From Amia ocellicauda (Eukaryota; Chordata; Actinopteri; Amiiformes; Amiidae), in assembly GCF_036373705.1 (NCBI RefSeq), contig NC_089863.1, forward strand, positions 10,357,857 to 10,421,856: a DNA stretch of 64,000 bases. The letters run 5' to 3'. The notes under the pieces were generated by a model, which was not told the origin of the DNA, ran no database searches, and saw nothing but the letters and a program-made list of their open reading frames with translations. Positions within the stretch are counted from its first letter, which is position 1. Each line of letters opens with the position of its first letter. Position numbers and translations under genes: made by a program. Shown piece by piece: positions 33,523 to 43,347 of the stretch.

Positions 33523-33584
33523 GGTGTCCTGGTCAGTGGGTCAGGGATCCTCTCAGCTCTCCACAGTCCTAACAGTCAGGGACA
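33523..33584 (-). other. Leader and splice acceptor of copy D
   Basis: The minus strand has GTGTGTTCACAG followed by TGTCCCTGACTG, with exon start at 33584. The same arrangement stands upstream of the intact receptor F (exon start 48690), so this leader type is older than the split between F and D. The segment TGACCAGGACACCATGAACA is present twice in tandem here, giving two ATGs. Confidence 0.55.
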
Positions 33585-33599
33585 CTGTGAACACACCAG

Positions 33600-33781
33600 A
33601 CAGCTGAGTACCTATAGACATGGAGAGGAATTGGAAAACAAAATGAATTAGGATTTATCCTGTACAAAAATGAGGGTTGCTATGTACTATTCCTTCCTAT
33701 GCCACTATGGCTCTTACAGCCCAGGGGTCACAATTTCAAACCTTCTAAAGAAGAACATGGATAAGGACGTCTGCCAATAAA

Positions 33782-33812
<31 letters not shown>

Positions 33813-34160
33813 AAGAAGAAGAAGAAGAAGAACATGGAAGATGGGTGTGTTTTAACAGTAAGTTCTGTTTCATGTTTTTTGCTGTTTCATGTTTTTTATC
33901 AGTCATCTATAAATCTCTATGAATGGTCTATGCCAAGGAAGACAGGACTATGAAACAAATTAATTAATGAGTCTTTAGAAGTTGGTTTCAGCTTTTTAAT
34001 ATAACATGAGCATTTGAATTATAAGATGTGAAAGTGGAGGTTTGTGAAGAAAGGTATTTGAGCAGTTGTCCTTTAGTTTCTTGCTTTCAGGGTTGAAGGC
34101 AGGAGATCATAGTCAGGACACCTAGTGTACAAGTGGAGCAGTTGTTTCATGTGATGATGG
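33600..34160 (-). repeat. Intron blocks of unit D
   Basis: Aligns with 16355-16790 of unit B (GGGTTGCTATGTACTATTCC at 33673, AGCCCAGGGGTCACAATTTC at 33719, GTACAAGTGGAGCAGTTG at about 34129). Confidence 0.75.
33747..33837 (+). mobile_element. Tail-only L2/SINE insertion with (AAG)n
   Basis: ATAAGGACGTCTGCCAATAA (33761-33780) is an L2-type 3' tail, here followed by an (AAG)n run. It is bordered by repeats of AAGAAGAACATGG (33748-33760 and about 33825-33837). Unit B has the uninterrupted sequence at 16450-16475. So about 65-75 bp of element tail was inserted with a target duplication. Confidence 0.7.
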
Positions 34161-34640
34161 TGCAGTAAGGTTATCTCTACATCTCAATTAATATTTCAAC
34201 ATCCGACACATGTTTTCTTTATTATTCTTGTTTTTATTGATTGTAAGATGGAGTGTTACAGATAGCACATCTGTAACACTCCATCTTACAATCAATACAA
34301 ACAAGAACTGAAGAATCATTTAATCTGTGTTTCATATGACCACCCTGATGCCCCAAATGCTTGTATGATTATATTTGGAATTCTGGAATATTTCATTAAG
34401 CTGCTCTTCAAGCCTGGGAGATATTGGATTTGCACTCATTCACATTGACTCATTCTTATTAACTATAACAATTGTGGCTTTGACTTGATCAGAGAAGACC
34501 TGTAGTGCAACTATATCTCTCTCTATTTATCTGTCTCTCCTTCCACATATATGTATAAATATATATTTGACATATGTCTGATTATTTCACATCTTGATTC
34601 ACATCATTCCTCAAGCCCTGTGATTAGTATAGTACAGCAG
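34161..34640 (-). repeat. Intron blocks of unit D, continued
   Basis: 34255-34275 and 34277-34300 form an inverted repeat (AGATGGAGTGTTACAGATAG against its complement). 34330-34510 matches 7180-7420 of unit A. There is no coding potential. Confidence 0.6.
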
Positions 34641-34800
34641 CTGCCTTATCTGGGTCAGACTGGAGGAGCTGTAGAGACAGTGCTGTAGGTGTCTCTGTGG
34701 GTCCCTGAAGGTGGACTTGGATCCAGTTTGTCAGAGATCTTAGTCTCTGTGAGGCTTTGAGTGCATGTCTCAGAGCATTAATGACTATGACTTTTCATAG
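34641..34800 (-). other. Exon-1 block of unit D with broken splice donor
   Basis: Matches exon 1 of A and C (CTGAAGGTGGACTTGGATCC at 34708). On the minus strand the donor reads CCCAG then ATAAGG where A and C have CCCAG then GTAAG, so the GT is mutated. This agrees with the pseudogene state of D. Confidence 0.55.
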
Positions 34801-34908
34801 TCTTAATTACTGACTTTTTAATGACCTGGATCAAAGTGTTCTAGGATTATAACAGTTGCATTGACAAATTCCATACAAGCACAATCGGTGGAATTGTGCG
34901 CTACAAGA

Positions 34909-35079
34909 ATGGCTTCCTCACAGAGCAGAAAACATTATAAGTGTGTAATATGTGCAGTGCAATTAAACTACCACACATCTACAGCTGGTATGTTAACCCA
35001 CCTAAAAGCCAAACACCCTTGTGCGAAACTAGCAATGACAGAAAAGGAAAGAGGAGCAACAAACAAACTAATATTTTGA
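34909..35079 (+). pseudogene. hAT-type BED zinc-finger fragment
   Basis: An ATG at 34909 opens a 56-codon frame with a BED-finger pattern: KCVIC (C-x2-C) at about residues 11-14 and LTHLKAKHP (H-x4-H) at about 30-37. BED fingers stand at the N-terminus of hAT transposases and of ZBED genes derived from them. Coding sequence is soon lost after 35079 and no catalytic domain is found. It is probably the start of a dead hAT element whose other end may lie near 36580, where ATCGGTATCGGAAAAAG resembles 35770-35790. Confidence 0.65.
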
Positions 35080-35795
35080 AGCTCCACACACAGCAGCAGC
35101 TACTGCCGTTTATTCTGTATTCACTGGAACTCGAGCGCACAGTGTGTTTCTGAGTGTTCAGTGAGGTTTGGAAACGTGGAAAAGTACATCGTTTAGTGAA
35201 GTAGATTGTATTAATTAGTTACATGCATAGTCTAATACATTTTTTATTTCATTGTTATGACCAGAAAAAATTGCCACAAGGACGCTAATGTTAAGGCATT
35301 TTCGGTGCAGCACACATTGCTAAACTATTAGGCAATTGAATGAAAAAAATAAAATAAAAATTGAAAATCTTTAAGTAAAAACTTAAATGTATGACTTAGG
35401 ACTAACACTGGAGATGCTATTTACGTTAATGTTAAGCTGAGTTACATTCTAGATTGAAAAGGTTTTTTTTTTTTTTTTTTTACTGGAATTGCTTTTATTT
35501 TTAGATCTATATATTGAGGTTTGAGTTAACTAAATGTTGCGATTTGGATTTTGTACATTTTTACTTTCAGTGATATTTCAGTATTCATTTTGAATGCTGC
35601 TTACATATTTTTTTCCCCATTTAAATTTTTCACAAAATAAAAGGAAGCAGCATTATTTCATAAGTCGTGTTGTTGTGGGCTTTGTATTTTTTCCTTTAGG
35701 GAAATAGAGAATTTGTTTCACATTGCATCCATACATATGGCATATTAACAGCTTAGTAGTAAAAAAAAATATCGGATCAGTATCAGTATAGGATG
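35080..35795. other. Interior of probable dead hAT element
   Basis: AT-rich with a 20-base T run at 35463-35482 and no usable frame. The ATCGGATCAGTATCAGTATA motif near 35771 is like the sequence right of the L2 insertion at about 36536. Confidence 0.4.
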
Positions 35796-36515
35796 CCTGG
35801 ATGCACTCGCACCACCTCAACCTCAACCTCTCCAAATCGGATTCACACGATCCGCTCCCTCCACTGGCTCCCGATAGCGGCATGCATTCAGTTCAAGACT
35901 TTGACCCTCACCTACCGCTGTCTCGACCACACTGCACCAAGATACCTTCAGACACTCATCTCTCCATACATCCCCTCCAGACCACTGTGCTCCTCCAGTG
36001 CCAGAAAACTAACTCTGCCTCCTCTCCACTCTCCTTCCTCCAGAGCCGCTCCTTCTCATCCCTGAAACCTAAGTAGTGGAACGACCTGCCCTTGACCTTG
36101 ACCTCATTCCGGCGCTTACTCAAGACGCATCTCTTCCGACAGCACTTGTAATATTAGTCCTCTATCCCTGCTAGATAGCACTTCAGCTTATTATGCTCAT
36201 CACATTCTTGATTGTTCTCCTCCTTGCTCCCTTTCCCGTAGCCCTCGTCTGTAACCCTACATCTTGACAGCACTTAGCTTTCACCGTCCAAGATGTAGGA
36301 AGTCACTTACTGTACTTGTGTAAATTGTAAATTGGAATTTGTAAAATGTATTTTGTATTACTATGTTTTAGTTAACTTGAATTTGTAATGATGGATTCCT
36401 TGTACTTAACTGTATTCTTGCACTTAGTTTTGCACTTATGTTGTAAGTCTCACTGGATAAGAAATAAATCAGGTCTGCCAAGAAATAAAAAATAATAAAT
36501 AAAATAAAATAATAG
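35796..36515 (+). mobile_element. L2 LINE, 5'-truncated, internally deleted
   Basis: Starts in the post-palm RT region (HHLNLNLSKSD near 35800) and joins directly to the C-terminal IRSLHWLPIAA (about 35849), so some 350 bp are missing compared with full L2s. The tail from about 36250 is nearly the same as that of the L2 at 41755-42010, ending in CTGCCAAGAAATAAAAAATA. It lies inside the putative hAT element. Confidence 0.85.
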
Positions 36516-36579
36516 GCAGATAGTAAAGGTTGAGGCATCGGTATCGGAAAAAGAAAAAGTGGCCTCGAGCCATGCATAA

Positions 36580-37270
36580 TTTAAAGTAATGGCCAAACAC
36601 TTCTTTCATACTGTAATCCAACATAATCATCTCTTTTCACATTAGATAATTAAAAAAAAAAATTAAATGGATGGCAATTTGGTGCTAATTTTTGAGTGTT
36701 ATTACAATGATCTCAAAAACAAAAAAAAAGAGTATGCGGATACCGTAATAAATGTCAATAACTTAAGTTATTAGGCTACATAATTGGTTAAAAAGTTATT
36801 ACGTTATCAGTAGGGGCATTTTATTACATTATCAGTAAATTGATTGCGTTATCAGTATTATTAAGTTATCAACTGCAAATGATTACGTTATTGTAGAGTT
36901 ATTCGTTTACCGGTATTTTATTAAGTTATCAGATTGGTTATGTAATTTGTCGCACAAAGGAATTTGTCCTAAAATTGGCAGAATTGTTGTTGTTTTTCAA
37001 TTTCTTGCACAATTTCCATTCACATACATGCACACACTTACACACATGCATGCACACACACACACATACATGCAAATGCTCAGAGACACTCTCACAAGGA
37101 CAGACAGTGTCTCTTTCTATCAAAAACACACACTTACATATAAACAAGTATGTATGTGTGTATTATAATCACGTTATACAAAAAAAGTTTTTTAATGCAG
37201 AATTATTAGGGTACTAAAGGTTTATATGTGACAACATTAGTCATTAATACAGCACAGGTACTGTTTAAAA
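36580..37270. other. Intergenic spacer with GTTATCAG repeats and CA-rich stretch
   Basis: 36740-36930 holds a cluster of degenerate TTACGTTATCAGTA units. 37020-37080 is CA-rich. No gene is seen. Open frames here follow the simple repeats. Confidence 0.5.
36740..36930 (+). repeat. Degenerate GTTATCAG repeat cluster
   Basis: At least five variants of TTA(C/T/A)(G/A)TTATCAG occur (about 36799, 36823, 36847, 36862 and 36920), with related GTTAT motifs between them, at uneven spacing of 10-60 bp. This style is typical of sub-terminal regions of DNA transposons. No ends were found. Confidence 0.55.
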
Positions 37271-37273
37271 CTT

Positions 37274-37546
37274 TTAATATATTCCACGTAAAAAATAAAA
37301 AAAATAAAAACTTTGTAAAGTGTGGAGTAGGTGGGGGTTGATGTTATAGTCTTCATAGTCGCTGGAGCTGTAACCTCCTGAATAGTTGTAATAGTCATAG
37401 TTGTTAGAGATGTCTTGGGAGTAACGGCTGAATAAATAATTAAATAAGAGGTGGTAGTTCCCTGTGTATTCTGGGGTGTGTGTGGCCAAGGAGGCATTTT
37501 CAGTGTTACTGGTGGAGCCCTCATCAATGGAGCTTGAGTTGTCCAT
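37274..37546 (-). pseudogene. GPCR array copy E, N-terminus only
   Basis: On the minus strand an ATG at 37546 in a CACCATGGAC context follows the receptor-type leader (CCCACTGACCAGCACACC). About 70 residues follow that are rich in Asn, Ser, Tyr and Asp, as in the extracellular N-terminus of receptor F (MDNSSS here, MNNSSY in F). The frame then runs into AT-rich DNA and stops, with no transmembrane segment. The leader element is repeated upstream (about 37546-37605). It is a truncated gene. Confidence 0.6.
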
Positions 37547-37734
37547 GGTGTGCTGGTCAGTGGGGCAGGAGGAGTCTGTGCTGTGCTGGTCAGTGGGGCT
37601 GGGATCCGCTGCTAATTGGAACAGCTGGACGCAGACATCTTCAGCAGGTGCCAGATTGGACAATGTGTAGGAAGACACTATGACACTTTACAGACTCCAC
37701 CTTCTCACTGCATTAATCTGGACCACCATGCTGC

Positions 37735-38170
37735 CCACTAGAGAGTGTGGAAGGAAAGTTAGAAATTATTTTTCTAATACCTGTTTTTCTCTCTTGTATA
37801 CTTAAGAAAGATAAGGTCAAGCTAGAAGGACAGGCCAGAAGGAAGCTTGATTTTGGTTTGTTATTTACGATGAGAATCTTGGAGACAATGTCAAACAGTA
37901 TGATTGAAGTGCCTGCTCCCTAATCCATGTGTTGATCTATGAACTCTGTCCTATAATTATATATATTCTGCTTAGCTAACTTTTAAGATAACATAGTAAT
38001 GACTTTCAGATTATAACCAGCTCTTTGATTTCTGTGTATAAAAGCTCTGACTGTTAAAATGATCTTCATAATTCACTGTTCCTCTCCACGCTGCGTGTAT
38101 TAAAGGCATTGCAACTAACGTTCCAACCTGATTGAAGATGATTGTTCTTCCACAAGAGACACACACAGAG
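37735..38170 (+). mobile_element. LTR-like solo repeat
   Basis: The order of a TATAAAAGCTCTG promoter motif (38037), an ATTAAAG polyadenylation-like signal (38099), and a following GCATTGCAAC resembles a retroviral-type LTR. No second copy is in the window, and no target duplication was established. Confidence 0.35.
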
Positions 38171-38234
38171 AGGTCCCCAGGACCAGGATTGAGAACCACT
38201 CGGTTAGATTATAACCCACAGTGACCACATCAGT

Positions 38235-38470
38235 GTCCATCAGCAGTGTGGAGTAATGTTTAGGGCTCCTGTGTGGAGGATTGTGGGTTCAATCCCAAAT
38301 GGGGGACACTGCTGATGTGCCCTTGAACAAGGTACTTTAAGTAAAATTTACATATTTCTTCAGTAAAAACACAGCTGTATAAAATTTTAATTGTATGTAT
38401 AAAATAATGTAATATTTTGTTAGTCAACCTGGATAAGGTTGTCTGCTAGTAAGTATAATAATAATGATAC
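38235..38470 (+). mobile_element. tRNA-derived SINE
   Basis: B-box-like GTGGGTTCAATCCC at 38283, the CCCTTGAACAAGGTAC body motif at 38321, and an L2-like tail GGATAAGGTTGTCTGCTAG at 38431 with AATAATAATG after it. It is a better preserved relative of the SINEs at 5607 and 24740. Confidence 0.8.
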
Positions 38471-38479
38471 AATCGAATG

Positions 38480-39149
38480 CCAACAGGGTGGGATGCATCT
38501 GTATTTACTGAGGTGCCGCATAATTAAGGCCAAAAAGACATGCAAATGCTAATCATTTCTGTGTTGCACACATACAGCTCACAGAAGAATTGTTTGTTGT
38601 GCATTCAAAATATTTCTGTTTCGCTGGGCTGTGGCAAAAATAATGATAATAATTACTATAGTTATAATACTATTTACATAAATGCATATTCAACCTAACA
38701 AACAAACAAAACACAGGCACATATTCAAATGATCAAACACACTGTTCCTTATGAAAACAAAGTACAGTACTTAAGCATACTTCAGTATAGCTCCTTATAT
38801 GAATGGTATATTAAAGTGTACTTGCAGTAGGATAGTGTCATTTATAATCATTTTGACCACTTAAGGGCTGTGTTCATATAGTAGTGTCCAGTCAGTCAGT
38901 CACTGTGTCTGTACTGGACACCTCTCTTTCTTAATGAATTGGTAATGTACTGTAGTGTCCAGTCACTGTGACCTGATTCTCTACAGTTGCTTCATGGCAA
39001 CATTGAGTTTCTATTATACTCACAGTGTAATATTTTCTAGTCTGTTTTTCATTGATACATCTCTCAATCACTCAATTGATCAGAGTGCTTCACAGATTAT
39101 AAGATCTTGAAGCATACAATATAAAGACACAGAGCACATACTAGTGGAC
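38480..39149. other. Intergenic, no gene seen
   Basis: A repeat of TAGTGTCCAGTCA occurs at about 38881 and 38954, with a partial CTGTACTGGACAC between. No coding potential or known element was seen. Confidence 0.5.
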
Positions 39150-39572
39150 TGTTCCCGAGTTCACCACCAGAGGTCACCCACACCACACTCTCCACTGATT
39201 CTGTTCCCTGATCATTGACGGCAATCATTCAATAATCATCCCAGCCTAATTGACTCTGCATCACACCTGAACCACGCCTTCCCCATCATGAGCTTTATTA
39301 TATAAACCCCTCTATCTCACTCACTTTTGCGAAGTTTTGTCTTGCCTTTCTAGCAGCAATTCCAAGCCTTTTCTGTATACTTCCTGAATCTCCATGTCCT
39401 GACTTTAGACTGACCTTTGTTTACCGCTCTCTGGATTGCCCTGTCTGTTTGGTTTGCCTGATCGATTGACCAGTTGCCTGTTTCCTTGACTATGCCTCTC
39501 GCCTCTGCTCCTTTGTTAGGTCCGCTATTGGATCCCACCTTCTCTGTCCCTTTCAGGTGTCAGAACCTGACA
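39150..39572 (+). mobile_element. 5' LTR of Sushi-like Ty3/gypsy element
   Basis: 423 bp beginning TGTTCCCGAG and ending CCTGACA, with ATTATATAAACCCC as a TATA-like promoter at about 39296, just ahead of the gag gene at 39637. The early CACCAGAGGTCAC motif links it to the LTRs at 18.3 and 28.1 kb. No matching 3' LTR is found right of 44975. Confidence 0.75.
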
Positions 39573-39636
39573 GAAAACTTCTGACGTAAGGACTGCTCTG
39601 TCTTTTCAAGGAGCCAAGCTCTGAGAACATGAAAAA

Positions 39637-40503
39637 ATGTTACAACAAATTGGGACCACCCTGGACCAACTCATACAGCAGCTACCTTCAGCTATCCTTC
39701 CTGCAGCTGCAGTCCCGACAGTTCCTGCTCCCTCCACGGATGTGAAACCTGTTCCACTAGCAGTTCCCGAAAAGTACGATGGCTCCCCAGATCGATGTGA
39801 GGGTTTTCTACTTCAGTGCGATTTATGCTTCTCTCACCAGTCTGCGTCCTTTCCCACTGTTGAGGCGAAAATAGCCTTTCTGATAACACTGCTCACAGGG
39901 AGAGCATTACAATGGGCTTCTGCTGTCTGGTATCAGGAGAAGCGATCCGGTCTTGGACTGCCTTTACTTCTCACTTCAAGGAAGTATTCCATCGTCCCGC
40001 TGAAGGAAGGAGTGCAGTTATTAACGCTCCGTCAAAGCTCTTCTTCCGCCGCTGATTATTCCCTGAAGTTCCGGACTCTGGCGGCTTCTAGCGGCTGGAA
40101 CGACTCCTCCCTCCTCACAGTATTTCGTCAGGGTCTTATATCAGAACTACAATCTGAACTGGCGTGCAGGGATGAAAACCTCAATCTAGAACAACTGATC
40201 CAACACGCAATTAAACTGGACAATCTACTCAAGACTCGACGAAAATGCTCTCCACTCGAAACTCCTCATCAGTTAACCCGAGTCAGCTCACTTACTGTAC
40301 CTTCGTCTGAATCTGAACCAATGCAACTCGGACACACCCGTCTTACCCCTGAAGAGCTACAGAGATGGCTTCAGATGTCCTTTTGCCTCTACTGCGGTCA
40401 GTCCGGTCACTTTCGTCTTACCTGTCCCAAACGTCCTGTCATCTTTACTGGAGCCACAGTGCCACAACTTTATGTCCTCCAGTCACCTCTGAACAGTGTC
40501 TAA
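39637..40503 (+). CDS. Gag of a Sushi-like Ty3/gypsy retrotransposon
   Basis: An ATG-started frame of 288 residues. The region with PEKYDGSPDRCEGFLLQC (about 44-61) and LLTGRALQWA (about 84-93) is the capsid signature of Sushi/Mar-type elements, the group from which PEG10 and RTL genes were domesticated. A CCHC zinc knuckle (C-L-Y-C, G-Q-S-G-H, F-R-L-T-C) is at about 252-265. The gag is open throughout, but it seems to lack a segment between the capsid region and EVFHRP-like sequence around 39970. The protease continues in the -1 frame, a usual frameshift arrangement. The rest of the element is broken, so it is a remnant. Confidence 0.85.
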   Translation: MLQQIGTTLDQLIQQLPSAILPAAAVPTVPAPSTDVKPVPLAVPEKYDGSPDRCEGFLLQCDLCFSHQSASFPTVEAKIAFLITLLTGRALQWASAVWYQEKRSGLGLPLLLTSRKYSIVPLKEGVQLLTLRQSSSSAADYSLKFRTLAASSGWNDSSLLTVFRQGLISELQSELACRDENLNLEQLIQHAIKLDNLLKTRRKCSPLETPHQLTRVSSLTVPSSESEPMQLGHTRLTPEELQRWLQMSFCLYCGQSGHFRLTCPKRPVIFTGATVPQLYVLQSPLNSV

Positions 40504-40680
40504 TACAAGCCAAGATCCAGTTTGATTCTAAGAGCCTTTGTGTTTCCACTTTAATAGATTCGGGGTCTGCAGGAAACTTCGTCGACTGGAAAACCGTGAC
40601 ACAACTTAATATTCCTCTCTCCCCCTGTGAACCTCCTCTTCGGATGCGAGCCATAAACGATCAGCCAATTGGTACCGGCA

Positions 40681-42023
40681 ACATGCTGAAGTTTCTGCTC
40701 TCCTCCTACGTCACAAACCCACAACGTGTGCCCTGGACCCTCTCCCTTCTCGTCTCTTCCAAGCAACCGCTCCTGATCTTCTCCCTTCATCTCCTCCCTC
40801 CTCAACTCCTCACTCCTCTCTGGCTGTTTCCCCCCTGCATTTAAACAAGCTGCTGTCATCCCACTACTCAACAAACCAACTCTTGATGCCACCTCTCCTC
40901 TGAACTACCGCCCTGTATCTCTACTCCCCTTCCTCTCCAAGACTCTCAAGCGGGCGATCCACCATCAGCTCTCTGACTTTCTGTCCCAACAATCACTCCT
41001 TGATCCTCTGCAATCTGGCTTCCGCACAGCTCACTCCACTGAGACGGCTCTCCTGGCTGTCACTGACTCCCTCAGCTGTGCTCGGGTGGCCTCCCTCTCC
41101 TCAGTCCTCATCCTCCTTGACCTCTCTGCAGCATTTGACACCGTTGATCACTCCATCCTCCTATCCTGCCTCTCTGACCTTGGGATCTCTGGGACTGCTC
41201 TCACCTGGTTCTCCTCCTACCTCAGTGACCCCAAGGCTCCGTCCTGGGCCCCCTCCTGTTCTCTCTCTACACTCACTCCCTGGGCCCCCTCATCACTTCC
41301 CATGGTTTCTCCTACCACTTCTACACTGATGATGCACAGATCTTCCTGTCTTTTACCTCTTCTGACCCTCTCATCCCCTCTCGCATCTCTTCCTGCTTGT
41401 CTGCTATTTCCGCCTGGATGCACTTACACCACCTCAAGCTCAACCTCTCCAAATCGGATCTCCTCTTTTTCCCCCACTCTTCCTCACCTTCTGCTGACCT
41501 CCCCATCTTGATCCCCTTGGAATCCACCACACTCTCTCCTTCTTCTTCTGCTAAAAATCTAGGAGTCACCCTCCTGAGCTCTCCTACACCCAGCACATCA
41601 CCACGCTGACACGCACCTGTAGATTCTTCCTGAGCAACATACGCCGGATCCGTCCCTTCCTCACCGACTACTCGACTCAGCTGCTCGTCCAGTCACTTGT
41701 CCTCTCCCGCCTGGACTATTCGTTCTTGATTGTTTTCCTCCTTGCTCCCTTTCCCGTAGCCCTCGTCTGTAACTCTACATCTTGACAGCACTTAGCTTTC
41801 ACCGTCCAGGATGTAGGAAGTCACTTACTGTACTTGTGTAAATTGTAAATTGGAATTGTAAAATGTATTATTTTGAATTGCTGTTTTAGCTAAATTGAAT
41901 TTGTAATGATTGATGCCTTGTACTTAACTGTATTTTTGCACTTTTTTTGAACTTATGTTGTAAGTCGTCCTGGATAAGGGCGTCTGCCAAGAAATACAAA
42001 TAATAATAAAATAATAATAATTT
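40681..42023 (+). mobile_element. L2 LINE inserted in the gypsy protease region
   Basis: Encodes an L2-type RT with frameshifts: [15 protein letters not shown] (about 40905), [13 protein letters not shown] (41038), [11 protein letters not shown] (41118), Y-T-D-D-A at about 41325, [11 protein letters not shown] (41440). The C-terminal RT part is cut short at about 41718 and joined to the 3' tail, which ends GGATAAGGGCGTCTGCCAAG and AAATAATAATAA. The tail is nearly the same as that of the L2 at 35796-36515. The left boundary is estimated from where gypsy homology stops. Confidence 0.85.
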
Positions 42024-43347
42024 CACTTCCAAGACCATACCTGTACAGTTAAGTATCGGACTTCTCTACACTGAAAAAATCTCTTTCCTGGTATTCGATT
42101 CCCCCAGGGCTGATGTCATCTTGGGACTTCCATGGCTTATCCACCACAATCCTGTCGTCTCCTGGACCACTTGTGATATTCTTGCCTGGAGTGATAACTG
42201 TTTCTCTAAATGCTTATCTTTGCAAGCTTCTTCTTTGTAAGGAAATAGGATGGAGGACTGTGTATGGATTATCGGGGCTTAAACTCAATTACTGTGAAAA
42301 ATCGCTACCTGTTTCCCCTAGTACCAGCTGCATTGGAACAGATGAGAGGAGCTCAGTTTTTTACAAAATTTAGCTTTCATTACATACAACGGTCATTACG
42401 AGTATTTAGTCATGCCATTTGGTCTTGCTAATGCTCCATCTGTGTTACAGACGTTTGTTAATGAAAATCATTTTGTGATTGCTTACATCACTGAAATTCT
42501 CATATATTCCATGACCATCACTGATCATGTGTGTCATGTTCGACAGGTTCTCCAGTGCTTGTGGGAGATTGAGCTGTTCGTGAAAGGGGAGAAATGTGAA
42601 TTATACCGGCAGTGTATTGCTTTCCTGGGATATGTTCTGGATACAGAGGGTGTGCATATGGATCTGGACAAGGAACTTTAGCTCCGTGGCTGCCCTGTTA
42701 ACCTCCTTACTTAAGGGATGTACTTGCAGTCTGTCCTGAACTGAAGCTGCTACGAACTCCTTTTCCCGTATCAAGACTATCTTTACCACTGCACCTAGCC
42801 TTAAGCATCCCGATCCTTCTATCCCTTTTGTAGTGGAGGTGGACACCTCCGAAAGCGGCGTCGGAGCTGTTCTTTCCCAACGACATGGCTCCCCATCAAA
42901 ACTCTATCCCTGCGCCTTCTTCTCTAAGAAACGTTCTCCACCGGAGTGCAATTATGATATTGGAAACTGAGAGCTTCTTGCCATGAAACTCGCATTTGAG
43001 GAATGGAGGCATTGGTTAGAGGGATCCCAACATCCCTCTCTAGTCCTTACCGATCATTGAAATTTAGAATACATTCGAACCGCTAAAAGACTGAATCCAC
43101 ATCAAGCTCGTTGGGCACTGTTCTTTACTCGTTTCAACTTTACATTAACTTATCGGCCTGGCTCAAAGAGCAATAAGGCGGATGCGCTCTCCCGACAATT
43201 TGATTGTCATCCTTTTCCTGTCAGCACAGAATCAATTATTCCTTCTTCCTGTATTGTGGCTCAGATTCGATGGGACATTCTGGATCAGATTCAACGAGCT
43301 CAAGTTACAGATCCATCACTATTGACTTGCCCTGCTAACCGAATATA

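Noticed and set aside
36740-36930. Possible CRISPR-like array of short repeats
   Set aside because: Repeats are degenerate, spacing is irregular and the genome is eukaryotic. No CRISPR array occurs in the window.
39637-40503. A domesticated host gene of the PEG10/RTL kind
   Set aside because: The gag is open, but it has an LTR in front and decayed pol behind, with no sign of host splicing. A plain retrotransposon remnant is the simpler reading.
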